Assembly: GCF_013340305.1 (NCBI RefSeq) | Contig: NZ_BLVP01000001.1 | Coordinates: forward strand, 248,001-312,000 | DNA length: 64,000 nucleotides | From: Desulfovibrio psychrotolerans | GTDB taxonomy: Bacteria > Desulfobacterota > Desulfovibrionia > Desulfovibrionales > Desulfovibrionaceae | Direction of reading: 5' to 3' | Shown here: positions 17,416 through 26,693 of the stretch, one piece after another | How the letters are laid out: each line of letters opens with the position of its first letter | Numbering within the stretch: position 1 is the stretch's first letter | Made by a program: the position numbers and the translations under genes | Notes under the pieces: generated by a model | What the model saw: only the letters and a program-made list of their open reading frames with translations | What the model was told of the DNA's origin: nothing | The model's database searches: none

Positions 17416-18813
17416 CTAAAGCTGACTCAGCTTCACCGTTAAAGCCTGTTCCACGCGGGAAACCTCCTCACGAGTGGTCAGGATGATGATGCGGTCTTCC
17501 GGGTTGATTATGCTGTCACCGCTGGGAATGACGACTTCCTTCCCACGTACAATGGCCAACAGCAGGGTGCCGCGCGGAAATCCCAGTTCGCGCACGGGCT
17601 TGCCCACCACATCAGAATCTGCAAGGGCCACGGCCTCCAGCGCTTCTGCGCCTTCGCCCCGTATGGAAACGGACGAAAGCACCTTGCCGCGGCGAATGTG
17701 GTGCAGAATGGAGTTCACTGCCGCCAGGCGTGGCGAAACGGAGTTATCAATGCCTATGGCACTCACAAGGGGCTGATAGGCGGCCTTGTTCACCCGGGTG
17801 ACGGTTTTCTTCGCTCCTAGATTCTTGGCGAGCAGTGAAGAGAGGATATTGATTTCTTCATCAGAGGTGAGAGAAATCACCACATCCATGGCGTCCACGT
17901 TTTCTTCCCGCAGAAAGTCCTGATCAGTACCATCGCCGTGAAGAACCAGTGTGGTATTCAGCTTTTCCGCGAGCACCATGCAACGCGCCTTGTCTTTGTC
18001 CACAAGCTTCACATGCAGCCCCTTGCGCTCAAAGAGCATGGCCAGCCGCAGACCTATATTACCACCCCCGATGATGAGCGCAGACTTTACCGGAGCGGTA
18101 TCGTGGCCGGATATCCGTCGCACGGTTTCCAAGCTTGTGTCTTTGCAGGCAAAATACACTATGTCGCCTGCAAGAATCTCATCACTCCCACCAGGGATAA
18201 TTAGCTCATCCTTACGCACGATAGCGGCTATGATGACATTCACATCATCCACAACTTCACGGAACTGCATGAGCCGCCTTCCGATGAGCGGCCCCTGTTC
18301 CAGCCGCACCCCAACCAGCTTCACCTGCCCGTCCGCAAACTCGCTGAAATCAACAGCCCCCGGCATGGCCAGCATGCGGTCTATAGCCTTGATGACTTCT
18401 TTTTCGGGATTGATGATGGTGGAAATACTCAGAGGTTCGTTGGTCAGCGCATCTTGGAACAGATGGTATTCTTCGTTGCGTATGCGCGCGATTTTTCGGG
18501 AATCCGGGGCAATGGCGTTGGCAAAGAGACAGGATATGATGTTAATCTCATCACTGTCCGTCACGGCCAAGAAAATATGGGCGTCCATAACGCCTGCATC
18601 ACTGAGCACCACAGGGCTGCATCCGGACCCTTGCACGGTCTGCACATCCAGCACTTCAGATACCCGGCGCAAAGCCTCCGCGCTCTGGTCCACCACAACG
18701 ACCTGCTTGCTTTCCTGTGCAAGACGGCGGGCAATATGAAACCCCACCTCACCTGCCCCGACAATGACCACCTTGAGCTGTTCCACCCGTGGCGTTCGGC
18801 TGAAAAGACGCAT
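17416..18813 (-). CDS. trkA: TrkA, NAD-binding regulator of the Trk potassium system
   Basis: 465 residues from the ATG at 18813, chosen because GGAG lies 7-10 bases upstream. The frame is open a further 93 bases, but that part is Arg/Gly-rich and unlike the family. TrkA is a peripheral cytoplasmic protein that gates TrkH by binding NAD(H) or ATP. Two tandem RCK modules are visible: nucleotide-binding motifs VVIVGAGEVGFHIAR (~15-29) and LIIGGGNIGLRLA (~244-256), each followed by an RCK-C domain ending in segments such as IIPGGSDEILAGD and VIPSGDSIINPEDR. It forms an operon with trkH. Confidence 0.94.
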   Translation of the reverse strand: MRLFSRTPRVEQLKVVIVGAGEVGFHIARRLAQESKQVVVVDQSAEALRRVSEVLDVQTVQGSGCSPVVLSDAGVMDAHIFLAVTDSDEINIISCLFANAIAPDSRKIARIRNEEYHLFQDALTNEPLSISTIINPEKEVIKAIDRMLAMPGAVDFSEFADGQVKLVGVRLEQGPLIGRRLMQFREVVDDVNVIIAAIVRKDELIIPGGSDEILAGDIVYFACKDTSLETVRRISGHDTAPVKSALIIGGGNIGLRLAMLFERKGLHVKLVDKDKARCMVLAEKLNTTLVLHGDGTDQDFLREENVDAMDVVISLTSDEEINILSSLLAKNLGAKKTVTRVNKAAYQPLVSAIGIDNSVSPRLAAVNSILHHIRRGKVLSSVSIRGEGAEALEAVALADSDVVGKPVRELGFPRGTLLLAIVRGKEVVIPSGDSIINPEDRIIILTTREEVSRVEQALTVKLSQL

Positions 18814-18971
18814 GCTGTTTACTCCAGATAAGATGGCACAAACCGTCTTTCCGCCCGGTAACGGCTCCTGGCGGCGCGCCGGTACAAAGCGGTCTCTTCG
18901 GACCACACGTTCTTGCGCCTACTAGCAGATAGCGCATGTCCGCGCAAGGCGGCAACACGGAAGGACAACGC

Positions 18972-18996
18972 AAAAAAGCCCGCCATGGCGGGCCTT
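18972..18996 (-). terminator. Terminator of rpsT
   Basis: On the minus strand, AAGGCCCGCC and GGCGGGCTT form the stem, followed by a run of six T. It lies ~30 bases after the rpsT stop and separates it from trkA. The rest of 18814-19024 shows nothing further. Confidence 0.88.
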
Positions 18997-19024
18997 CATG
19001 CAATAATCAGGGAGCGAAAAGGCG

Positions 19025-19288
19025 TTACGCGATTTCTGCGACAGCCTTGCTCAGACGGGAAATGCTGCGTGCAGCCATTCTCCAGTGAATAACGCCCTTG
19101 CCGGCAGCCTTGTCCAGTACGGAGTTGGCAGTGCCAAGCAGAACCTGTGCCTGATCCTTGTCCTTCTGCAGGATTGCGGTGCGAACAGCCTTCACAGTGT
19201 TACGGACACGGGTCTTCATAGCACGGTTGCGGGTAGCGCGCTTCAGGCTCTGGCGATGCCTCTTGATGGCAGACTTGTGGTTAGCCAC
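19025..19288 (-). CDS. rpsT: 30S ribosomal protein S20
   Basis: 87 residues, starting at a GTG (19288) with GGAGG 8 bases upstream. The sequence [14 protein letters not shown], followed by [16 protein letters not shown], is the standard S20 N-terminus; the protein is an all-helical, Lys/Arg-rich binder of 16S rRNA. It lies downstream of glyS but is separated from it by 155 bases with a possible promoter, so it probably has its own transcript. In other bacteria S20 represses its own translation and uses a weak start codon; the GTG here is consistent with that, without proving it. Confidence 0.97.
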   Translation of the reverse strand: MANHKSAIKRHRQSLKRATRNRAMKTRVRNTVKAVRTAILQKDKDQAQVLLGTANSVLDKAAGKGVIHWRMAARSISRLSKAVAEIA

Positions 19289-19357
19289 GGTAGATCCTCC
19301 AAAAAACTTGTATGTAAGAGTCTTCTTGACGACAATACTGGAACACGGGAAGGCAGT

Positions 19358-19386
19358 TCATTACGCGCCAACCACCGACATGTCAA
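19358..19386 (-). promoter_or_regulatory. Candidate promoter of rpsT
   Basis: A perfect -35 TTGACA (complement of 19381-19386) and a poor -10 TAATGA (19358-19363) with a 17-base spacer, ~70 bases before the rpsT start. Confidence 0.35.
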
Positions 19387-19443
19387 GCTATTGTCTACAA
19401 TTTATCATGGCGAAGAAGAATCAACCCCTCCCCGCCTGTTCCA

Positions 19444-21546
19444 TTACAATTGCAAAGCGGCAAAATCCGCAAGCCGACCCAGCTTGCGCACCAGCGACAT
19501 AAGCAGATTAAGCCGATTCTGACGTACAGCAAGGTCATCGCACATGACCATAACCTTGTCAAAGAACGCGTCCACATCCGGCCGCAATTCTTCCAGCAGG
19601 CCAAACAGGGCATCAAAATCCCCAGCCGCCCACAGGGCCTCAAACCGGGGAGCCATAGCGGCAAGCGAGGCTCCGAAGGCCTTTTCCGCATCATCCTCAA
19701 ACAGCGCAGCGTCCGGTATTCCGTCCAGCATCGCGCCGGCCTCTTCGCCCTGCTTACGGATGATGTTGGCTGCACGCTTGAAAGTGAGCACCGCCTGCGC
19801 AAACCCCTGCGTACGGCTGAACGCAGCAAGAGCCTTCAGACGTGCGCGGGCATCGCACACATCATCAGCCCCGGCGTTAAGCACGGCCTCCACCAGCAGC
19901 GTTTCATATCCCTGAGAGACAAAGTAATTCTTCAGGCGCAGGGTGAAAAACTCCACCATCTTGGCATGCGCTTCCGGCAGAGGCAATTTCCATTGTATGG
20001 CATCGCCGTAACCGGCCTGAGCCATCCGGAATATTGCCGAAACGGGAAGATGCATATCCCTGTCCAGCAGAATACGCGTAATGGCAAGACAACAACGGCG
20101 CAGGCCATACGGGTCTGCGGCCCCTGTGGGAATCGTGTTCAGACCGAAACACCCTGCAAGCGTATCGGCCTTGTCCGCGATGGAAAGCAGCGCCCCGCAC
20201 AATGACGAAGGGACGGGGGAATCCGGCCCGGCAGGCAGATACTGTTCGGAAATAGCCTGAGCCACGGCCTCGCTCTCATTCATCCTGCGGGCATATATGC
20301 CGCCCATTATCCCTTGCAGGCTGTCGAATTCATAGACCATCTCCGAAACGAGGTCCGCCTTGGAAAGGCGCCCTGCGCGTTCCGCATCTGCCTTGATGTC
20401 CGATGCGCCCTGCGCGGCAGCCACGGCAAGTTCCCCGCACAGCACAGACAGGCGCCGGGTTTTGTTGCCCATGGAGCCCAGCGGCGCAAGGAAAATAACG
20501 GAATCCAACTTCTCAAGCCACGCATCAAAACTGCTTTTAAGGTCGTTGCGCCAGAAGAAACGGGCATCTTCCAGTCGCGCCCTCAGCACCCGCTCCCACC
20601 CTTTGCGCACCACGGCCTCATCCTTGGGCGTAATGTTCAGCACCGTCAGGAAGTACGGCAGCAGGTTGCCTTCGGAATCGGCCAGACCGAAACTCTTCTG
20701 GTGGCTCTGCATACTGGTGAGCAGCGCTTCCTTGGGAAGCTCCAGAAAGGACGGATCAAACCCGCCAAGACAGGCCACGGGATGTTCAGACAACCCCTGC
20801 ACTTCGTCCAGAAGCGCCTCTTTCCACAGCACATTGCCCCCTACCGAGGCGGCAAGACGGTTACCCTCTTCAATAATGACGGCACGTCTTCTGGCACCGG
20901 AAAGGACTACGCCGCACATATCCTGCAACACTCCCTCCAGCTGTTCCGCACCTGCCACGGCAAAGGGGCCGGGACCGTGTACGCGGTGACCACGAGTGGT
21001 GTTGCCGGTGGCAAGGTCAGCCACAGCAAAGGGAACAACCTGATCATCCAGCATGGCGAATACCCAGCGAAGGGGGCGGGCATATGTATACTCCAGACTC
21101 GCCCATTTCATCTTCTTGGGAAACGGCAACGCCGCGATAATAACCGGACATCCCAGAGCCAGCAGGTCCGCTGTGGCGGCACCGCCCACGCGCTTGCGCA
21201 CGGCAATGTACTCGCCCTTGTCCGTCTGCAGAGTAAAGGCATCCGCAAGGTCCACTCCCTGCGTTCTGGCAAATCCTTCCGCAGCCTTGGTGGGCTTGCC
21301 CTCTGCGTCAAAGGCTATGCGCACAGGCGGACCGGAAACCACCTCCTCCGCCTCACTTTGCCGCAGGGCAATGCCACGCACCGTGGCAACGGCCCTTCTG
21401 GGCGTGGTTTCCACGGAAACAGATTCAAACTCCACATGCGATTCGGCAAGAAACGCCGCAAGGCGATCTCCCAGTTCCTTTTCAAGGCCCGGTAAAAAAC
21501 GGGCGGGCAACTCTTCCGAGCCTATCTCCAATACGAATACGGACAT
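19444..21546 (-). CDS. glyS: Glycyl-tRNA synthetase beta subunit
   Basis: 700 residues, normal for the bacterial alpha2beta2 enzyme. The start MSVFVLEIGSEELPARFLPG is diagnostic. The beta subunit carries the tRNA-binding HD-like domain (HPVACLGGFDPSFLELP, SMQSHQKSFGL, ARFFWRND) and the C-terminal DALR-type anticodon domain (~580-690). It needs GlyQ for catalysis; glyQ ends 23 bases upstream on the same strand, giving a glyQS operon. The enzyme charges tRNA-Gly in the cytoplasm. Confidence 0.97.
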   Translation of the reverse strand: MSVFVLEIGSEELPARFLPGLEKELGDRLAAFLAESHVEFESVSVETTPRRAVATVRGIALRQSEAEEVVSGPPVRIAFDAEGKPTKAAEGFARTQGVDLADAFTLQTDKGEYIAVRKRVGGAATADLLALGCPVIIAALPFPKKMKWASLEYTYARPLRWVFAMLDDQVVPFAVADLATGNTTRGHRVHGPGPFAVAGAEQLEGVLQDMCGVVLSGARRRAVIIEEGNRLAASVGGNVLWKEALLDEVQGLSEHPVACLGGFDPSFLELPKEALLTSMQSHQKSFGLADSEGNLLPYFLTVLNITPKDEAVVRKGWERVLRARLEDARFFWRNDLKSSFDAWLEKLDSVIFLAPLGSMGNKTRRLSVLCGELAVAAAQGASDIKADAERAGRLSKADLVSEMVYEFDSLQGIMGGIYARRMNESEAVAQAISEQYLPAGPDSPVPSSLCGALLSIADKADTLAGCFGLNTIPTGAADPYGLRRCCLAITRILLDRDMHLPVSAIFRMAQAGYGDAIQWKLPLPEAHAKMVEFFTLRLKNYFVSQGYETLLVEAVLNAGADDVCDARARLKALAAFSRTQGFAQAVLTFKRAANIIRKQGEEAGAMLDGIPDAALFEDDAEKAFGASLAAMAPRFEALWAAGDFDALFGLLEELRPDVDAFFDKVMVMCDDLAVRQNRLNLLMSLVRKLGRLADFAALQL

Positions 21547-21569
21547 GGTATGCTCTTCCTGTGGCCTTG

Positions 21570-22448
21570 CTAGTTGTCGTTTTTCGGCAGCATGGGATAA
21601 CCAAGATCCTCACGCTGCTTCGCATAGAGACGGGCCACTGCCGAAGCCAGAGCCCGCACGCGGCCGATGTAGCCGGTACGTTCGGTAATGGATATGGCCC
21701 CACGGGCATCCAGCAAGTTGAACGTATGCGAACACTTCAGGCAGTAATCGTACGCAGGCCAAGCAACACCGGCCTCACACAGGCGTTTGCACTCCGCCTC
21801 ATACATGCCGAACAGGTTAAGCAGCATGCCCGCATCGCTCAACTCAAAGTTGTACCGGGACATCTCCACCTCGTTCTGGTGGTAGACGTTTCCGTAGGTG
21901 ACGTTCGCATTGTAGGAAAGATCGTATACGGATTCCTTGCCCTGCAGATACATGCACAGGCGCTCCAGACCGTAGGTGATCTCCACGCTGGTGGGAGACA
22001 GATCAATACCGCCCACCTGCTGGAAATAGGTGAACTGCGTCACCTCCATGCCGTTCAGCCAAACCTCCCAGCCAAGCCCCCATGCACCCAGTGTGGGCGA
22101 TTCCCAGTCGTCTTCCACAAAGCGGATATCGTGCACAGCAGAGTCAATGCCGAGTTCCTTCAGGCTTTGCAGATACAACTCCTGTATGTTGTCCGGCGAA
22201 GGCTTGAGGATGACTTGAAACTGAAAGTAGTGCTGCAGCCGATTGGGGTTTTCGCCGTACCGTCCGTCTGTGGGACGACGCGAAGGCTCAACGTAGGCCA
22301 CGTTCCACGGCTCCGGCCCTATAACCCGCAAAAATGTTGCAGGGTTAAAGGTTCCCGCGCCGCACTCCACATCGAAAGGCTGCGCAAGAACACACCCCTG
22401 CCGGGACCAAAATGTCTGCAAAGTTAGAATAACATCTTGAAAATGCAT
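21570..22448 (-). CDS. glyQ: Glycyl-tRNA synthetase alpha subunit
   Basis: 292 residues, typical. It contains the class II catalytic core that activates glycine. Recognisable segments are the N-terminal [19 protein letters not shown], the motif-2 region [20 protein letters not shown] and [17 protein letters not shown], and [21 protein letters not shown]. It is separated by 81 bases from recO upstream and by 23 bases from glyS downstream. It works only as a heterotetramer with GlyS. Confidence 0.97.
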   Translation of the reverse strand: MHFQDVILTLQTFWSRQGCVLAQPFDVECGAGTFNPATFLRVIGPEPWNVAYVEPSRRPTDGRYGENPNRLQHYFQFQVILKPSPDNIQELYLQSLKELGIDSAVHDIRFVEDDWESPTLGAWGLGWEVWLNGMEVTQFTYFQQVGGIDLSPTSVEITYGLERLCMYLQGKESVYDLSYNANVTYGNVYHQNEVEMSRYNFELSDAGMLLNLFGMYEAECKRLCEAGVAWPAYDYCLKCSHTFNLLDARGAISITERTGYIGRVRALASAVARLYAKQREDLGYPMLPKNDN

Positions 22449-22529
22449 GGCAATCCTCTAAGCTCAATATGCTCTACACGATGCTGTCGTGTTGTTGTGG
22501 TCACGCATGACCGGACAGTGGCCGGGCAA

Positions 22530-23276
22530 TCACACCCTGCGGAACATGCCCTTATCCCATGTCAAACCAATGTGGAACTGGATAAAGCCATCCACCGCCC
22601 GCGTCAGTTCGCGGCGCGCCCGCTCAGAAAGCGAAAGCGCTTCCCAGTGAAGCGGTGAATATTCCTGCACAAAGCGCAGCGCGTCAAGTGATTCGTTGCC
22701 CAGCCTGAACATGGGCCCGGAAGGAGCGGCGCAGTTGCCGCACAAAAGCAGGCCTTCCTGCACATGAAAAACCGCCCCCTGACCAGAATCCATCTCGCAG
22801 CCACATTGCAGACAAAAGCCCGTTTCCGGCCTGTACCCCTGATCAAAAGCAAAACGCGCACGAAAAAGCAGCGGAAGCATGGCATCCGCCCCCTTATCCG
22901 CCTCCAGAGCCTCCAGCGCTTCCTCAAACAGCGTATAGGCCGCCTGCGCCCCTTCCAGGGACACCCCCATGGCTTCCAGAAACTTCTGGCAGTTGACCGC
23001 AAGCCCCAGCCTGTGCAGATCCGTACGCAGACGACGCGGGGATCGCAGCAAAACGCCCTCCTCCAGACTGGTATACGAACCGGCCCGGCTCATCCTCACA
23101 CGAAAATGCACCGTATTAAGATGATCCAGACACCCGGAGAAACGTTGACGGCTGCGGCAGCCACCGAACGCGAAGGCCGTAAAAAGGCCACGGGCAGGCG
23201 ACAAAAAACGGACCCACAGGTCCGCCTCCTTGAACCGCCCGACACGGAGTATGATGCCTTTATCCGAAAATTCCAT
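22530..23276 (-). CDS. recO: RecO DNA repair/recombination mediator
   Basis: 248 residues. The N-terminal OB fold starts FSDKGIILRVGRFKEADLWVRFLSP, as expected for RecO; the middle is helical. A four-Cys zinc site (CLQC, then CGNC about 25 residues later) lies at ~157-186, a feature of many RecO proteins that E. coli RecO lacks. RecO loads RecA onto SSB-coated single strands with RecR. It sits between the RodZ-like gene (5-base gap) and glyQ, all on the minus strand. Confidence 0.93.
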   Translation of the reverse strand: MEFSDKGIILRVGRFKEADLWVRFLSPARGLFTAFAFGGCRSRQRFSGCLDHLNTVHFRVRMSRAGSYTSLEEGVLLRSPRRLRTDLHRLGLAVNCQKFLEAMGVSLEGAQAAYTLFEEALEALEADKGADAMLPLLFRARFAFDQGYRPETGFCLQCGCEMDSGQGAVFHVQEGLLLCGNCAAPSGPMFRLGNESLDALRFVQEYSPLHWEALSLSERARRELTRAVDGFIQFHIGLTWDKGMFRRV

Positions 23277-23281
23277 CAGAA

Positions 23282-24418
23282 CTACTGAGCCGAAATAAAA
23301 TGCAGCGTAAGCACCTTGCCTTCCTCTCCGGCCATGGGAACATTCCTGTCGTTCAAGGTAACGGTAACGCCCCCCGAATTTCCCAACTTAAGGTTCAGTT
23401 GGGCGGGAAAGCGCAGTACGGATTTCTGCCCAGCGCGCAGGTACATCTCGCGACGCTCCACTCCGGTTCCCCATACCTCCACCCAGCATTCACTGGATGC
23501 CGTGAGCGTCAATTTCTGTTCTCCGGAGCCAGGCTTAAGCGGCACTTCCATAACGGCCGGACCGTATGATGCGCCGCCCGCTGACACTGCCGTCTCGGCG
23601 GAAGAAGCTGCAGCCACAGCTTCTACTGGTTCCGGGGCAATGCCGGACGTTGTGGCGACAAGCTCGTCAGCCTGTTCCTGCCGCAACCCGCCCACGGTTG
23701 TTGCTTCCGAATCACCCACGACAAGCGCCTCTACCTCTGCGGGAACAGAAGCGGCCATAGAGGCCCCCGCAGTCCGGGCGGCCTCCGTAGCAGGAACGGA
23801 AAGACTTCCCTGCGGTGCCGGTGCAGGCAGTTCAGTTTCCGGGGCGGGAGCGGGTGCCTCCCCCGCTTCATTGGGGATAACCGTATTTTCACCGTCTTCC
23901 GGGGCCGCCTCAGTCTCACCCTGTACCTGTGGAGAAGTAGGGTCTATCCCGTCCGCCCCAGCCTGCGGAACAGCCGGAGTCGCCTCAACTGCACCTTGCG
24001 GAGCCAGCTCGTTCACAGCGGACGACGAACGGGAATCAACGAAAAAATACCAGCCACCTCCGGCAGCCACCACACAAACAAAAAGGATGAGAACCGGGAT
24101 ATGCCAACGGGGTTTGGGCGGCGGCAGCCTGCGGCTCACAAAAGCCACTTCCTGCTCCTCCTGATCACCGAGTTCTCTTGCGTAGATAACATCCATGGCC
24201 TGCCCGTATTCATCCGAGTCCAGTCCAAGAAGCCGGGCGTAGGATTTCACAAACCCCTTTGTGTAAACAGCGTGAGGAAGATCATCCATGTTGCCCGTCT
24301 CCAGCGCAACAAGGGTGCGTGCCGCCACCTTAATCCTGCGTGCAACATCTTCATGGGTCAGCCCCTTGCTCTCCCGCGCCCTGCACAGTTGAGCACCCAA
24401 CTCGGTCATCGTGGTCAT
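23282..24418 (-). CDS. RodZ-like helix-turn-helix membrane protein
   Basis: 378 residues. Residues ~4-72 form an XRE-type helix-turn-helix (LGAQLCRARESKGLTHEDVARR), followed by AVYTKGFVKSYARLLGLD, the RodZ hallmark. One transmembrane helix follows at ~105-127 (HIPVLILFVCVVAAGGGWYF), then a very long Ala/Pro/Glu-rich periplasmic stalk (~130-290) and a C-terminal DUF4115 beta domain. RodZ links the cytoplasmic MreB skeleton to the elongasome and controls rod shape. mreB is not in the window. The stalk is much longer than usual. A second ATG three codons in is an alternative start. Confidence 0.88.
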   Translation of the reverse strand: MTTMTELGAQLCRARESKGLTHEDVARRIKVAARTLVALETGNMDDLPHAVYTKGFVKSYARLLGLDSDEYGQAMDVIYARELGDQEEQEVAFVSRRLPPPKPRWHIPVLILFVCVVAAGGGWYFFVDSRSSSAVNELAPQGAVEATPAVPQAGADGIDPTSPQVQGETEAAPEDGENTVIPNEAGEAPAPAPETELPAPAPQGSLSVPATEAARTAGASMAASVPAEVEALVVGDSEATTVGGLRQEQADELVATTSGIAPEPVEAVAAASSAETAVSAGGASYGPAVMEVPLKPGSGEQKLTLTASSECWVEVWGTGVERREMYLRAGQKSVLRFPAQLNLKLGNSGGVTVTLNDRNVPMAGEEGKVLTLHFISAQ

Positions 24419-24448
24419 TACGCCTCCGATTGCTCGGATGTTTGAGGA

Positions 24449-25411
24449 TTATAAATTGATCTTGATAACCGCTTTTTCGCGCAGCTTGCCGGAGTACTCT
24501 GAAAAACGCTCCTCCAGCATCGGTGCACGCAGGGTTTCCTCAATGCGCCCCGCAACCTCTTCAAGAGGAAGCACATTTCCGGCTGTCGTCTGATCCAGCT
24601 TAAGCAGCAGCGAAACCCCGTCCGCAGTGAACGGCTTGGAAACCTGCCCGTCAGACAACGGTTCCAAAGCCTCCCGCCACGCAGAGGCAAGGTGCATCCA
24701 GGTCAACTCGCCCAGCAGCCCGCCATTCTTTTTAGCCGGTCCCACGCAGAACTGGTCCACCGCCTCTTCAAACGAAAGCGTGCCGTCCTGCAGCAGGGTG
24801 TACACCTTGCCCGCATCCGTACCGGGAGCAAGGGCCAGCATCCTCACAACCACCTTACGGTCACTGGAGAACTCGCCTTTATGCTCATCGTAATAGGCCT
24901 GCACATCTTCCTTGGTCACAACGACCTTACGGCCGACCATGAAGGAAAGCAGGCGGGAGCGCACTATGCTGTTACGAATCTTTTCCTTGAAATTATCATA
25001 AGAAACGCCGTCTTCCTTCATCCGCTGCTGCGCCTCTTCCAGCGTCAGCCCGTTTTGCTGGGCAAGCTTGCGGATCTCGTTCTCCACCTCGGCGTCCTTA
25101 ACCTCTATCTTATAGCGATCCGCTTCCTGCAAGAACAGCAGATCTGAAATCATGGAGTCCAGCATCCGCCGCTCCATGGCCTCAATTTCTGCCCTATGCG
25201 CAGGATTCTGGCGGGAAAGACCGGCGCGGAGCAAGTCCGGCGCAACCGATTCCTGAAGATCGAACTGGGTTATGATGTCGCCGTTCACAAACGCCACAAT
25301 CTTGTTCAGTACATTCTCCGCGCGAACAGGAAGGAATGACGCGGAAAGAAGAATGGTTGTCACAAAAAGAACAGAAACAACTCTCTTGTAAAACAGGATG
25401 TTGGAGAACAA
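24449..25411 (-). CDS. SurA/PpiC-type periplasmic peptidyl-prolyl isomerase
   Basis: 320 residues if it begins at the TTG at 25411, which I prefer: GGAG lies 6 bases upstream and the product then has a proper signal peptide (NILFYKRVVSVLFVTTILL...VRA) directly before ENVLNKIVAFVNGDIIT. The frame stays open to 25579, but the extra part is Cys/Ser/Arg-rich junk-like sequence that overlaps another small frame. The SurA N-terminal chaperone domain covers ~30-165, and a single parvulin domain is at ~165-260. Such proteins escort outer-membrane beta-barrel proteins. It is one of two related chaperones encoded in tandem here. Confidence 0.87.
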   Translation of the reverse strand: MFSNILFYKRVVSVLFVTTILLSASFLPVRAENVLNKIVAFVNGDIITQFDLQESVAPDLLRAGLSRQNPAHRAEIEAMERRMLDSMISDLLFLQEADRYKIEVKDAEVENEIRKLAQQNGLTLEEAQQRMKEDGVSYDNFKEKIRNSIVRSRLLSFMVGRKVVVTKEDVQAYYDEHKGEFSSDRKVVVRMLALAPGTDAGKVYTLLQDGTLSFEEAVDQFCVGPAKKNGGLLGELTWMHLASAWREALEPLSDGQVSKPFTADGVSLLLKLDQTTAGNVLPLEEVAGRIEETLRAPMLEERFSEYSGKLREKAVIKINL

Positions 25412-25460
25412 AGCTCGCTCCCTGAATATTTTTTGGTTTTCCGGCTGACCGCCGGAACGT

Positions 25461-25625
25461 TCACTCCGGCTGCGGCACAAACACACCACCAAAGAAGGGG
25501 CAGGGCTGAGGCAGCTCGTTTTGCACGATTGGATAGTTGGGCGTTCCCTCGGGCAACAGCAACAGCCAGGAACACTCACTCCCTGTAATCTGTTTCACAC
25601 GATTATGCAACAAGCCCTGGTGCAT
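25461..25625 (-). CDS. Possible 54-residue protein between the two chaperone genes
   Basis: The ATG at 25625 has GAGGAA 7 bases upstream, and the frame ends 49 bases before the TTG start of the SurA-type gene. The product has a Pro-rich end (PQPCPFFGGVFVPQPE) and no signal peptide or recognised domain. It fills a 321-base gap that is otherwise unexplained in a tightly packed operon. Codon use looks reasonable, but the sample is small. It could instead be non-coding leader sequence of the downstream gene. Confidence 0.4.
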   Translation of the reverse strand: MHQGLLHNRVKQITGSECSWLLLLPEGTPNYPIVQNELPQPCPFFGGVFVPQPE

Positions 25626-25732
25626 GTCTATATTCCTCAAGGAAATCAGCACCCCGAAGTCAACCATGCGGCCTGACACGCAACCTCGCCGGTCCTTTCC
25701 GGCATTGCGGTATAGGCAATGCACCGCAACAG

Positions 25733-26692
25733 CTATTGCGCTTTCTGCTCAGCTTCGGCCGCCTGTTCCTCCATCTGCCGGAGCAGGCGCGTCACCTTCA
25801 CCTCAGACCGCCCCAACTCGTCAACAAGCCACTCTTCAAACGCCACCCGCATCTTTTGCTCAATGAGCACCGTCTCTACCAACGGGTAGGCGCGCGAAGG
25901 ATCAAGCACTTTCTCCGGCATATGCTCCAGCAGAACCAGTGTTTCAAAACCGTTGTCGCCGGATGAAACGGTGCTGGCCTGCCCCGGCTTAAGTTTGCCT
26001 ATGGCACTCTCCCAACCCACGGGCAGCATATTCAAGCGCATACGCATCTCGCGTATGGTTATCTCATCAAAGGTATTCTGAACCGCCTCGATATCCTGTT
26101 GCCGCAAATACGATTCGCGGGCCTTTTCCACCTGCCGCCTGTCCGGCCCTGTTATCTGCAGAAAGCGCACACGCGGGGGCAGATAAAAATCCGCCAGATG
26201 TTCCCGGTAATAGGTCTCCGCTTCCTGCGAAGTAAGCTTCACCCGCGGGCGTAGAATATCCGACTTCAGTCTCTCCATGGCGAGCCGCTGCCGGAGCATG
26301 GAGCGCCACTCCTCGATATCGATATACTCCTCCACGAGGGATTTTTCGAACTGGTCCTCGGGATAGTCCTCCCGCACAACAGCCTCGGCCTTTGCCACAT
26401 CTTCGTCCGTAATGCCCAAGCCGGCGCGGTCCAGAGCCTGAATAACCAGTTCATGCACTATAAGTTGCGAAAGTACTTGGCCGTATTCGCTCCGCAGCAC
26501 ATCAACGGATGGAACCATGCCCCCCGACCAGCTCAGGTTGTCCAGATCATAGCGGGCTTCCAGCTGTTTCAGATAGATTGGCTTGCCATTCACCGTTGCC
26601 ACCACGCCGTCCTGCACGGAATCGTTTCCGCATCCTGCAAGCATCGCGGCCCACACGGCCAGAACCACCGCCAGTCTTTTCCAAATGCTCAC
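25733..26692 (-). CDS. SurA/PpiC-type isomerase, predicted lipoprotein
   Basis: 319 residues. A lipoprotein signal peptide ends in L-A-G-Cys21. A SurA-type N-terminal chaperone domain follows (VATVNGKPIYLKQLEARY) and then a parvulin-like domain (~170-270, DFYLPPRVRFLQI ... GWESAIGKLKPGQAS). It should be anchored to a membrane leaflet in the periplasm and help fold exported proteins. It starts one base before the mfd stop region, so it is coupled to mfd. Whether the isomerase site is active cannot be judged by eye. Confidence 0.85.
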   Translation of the reverse strand: MSIWKRLAVVLAVWAAMLAGCGNDSVQDGVVATVNGKPIYLKQLEARYDLDNLSWSGGMVPSVDVLRSEYGQVLSQLIVHELVIQALDRAGLGITDEDVAKAEAVVREDYPEDQFEKSLVEEYIDIEEWRSMLRQRLAMERLKSDILRPRVKLTSQEAETYYREHLADFYLPPRVRFLQITGPDRRQVEKARESYLRQQDIEAVQNTFDEITIREMRMRLNMLPVGWESAIGKLKPGQASTVSSGDNGFETLVLLEHMPEKVLDPSRAYPLVETVLIEQKMRVAFEEWLVDELGRSEVKVTRLLRQMEEQAAEAEQKAQ

Positions 26693-26693
26693 A

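Noticed and set aside
25412-25579. Upstream extension of the SurA-type gene to an ATG at 25579
   Set aside because: Cys/Arg/Ser-rich, no ribosome site, and it would put the signal peptide ~60 residues inside; the TTG at 25411 fits better.
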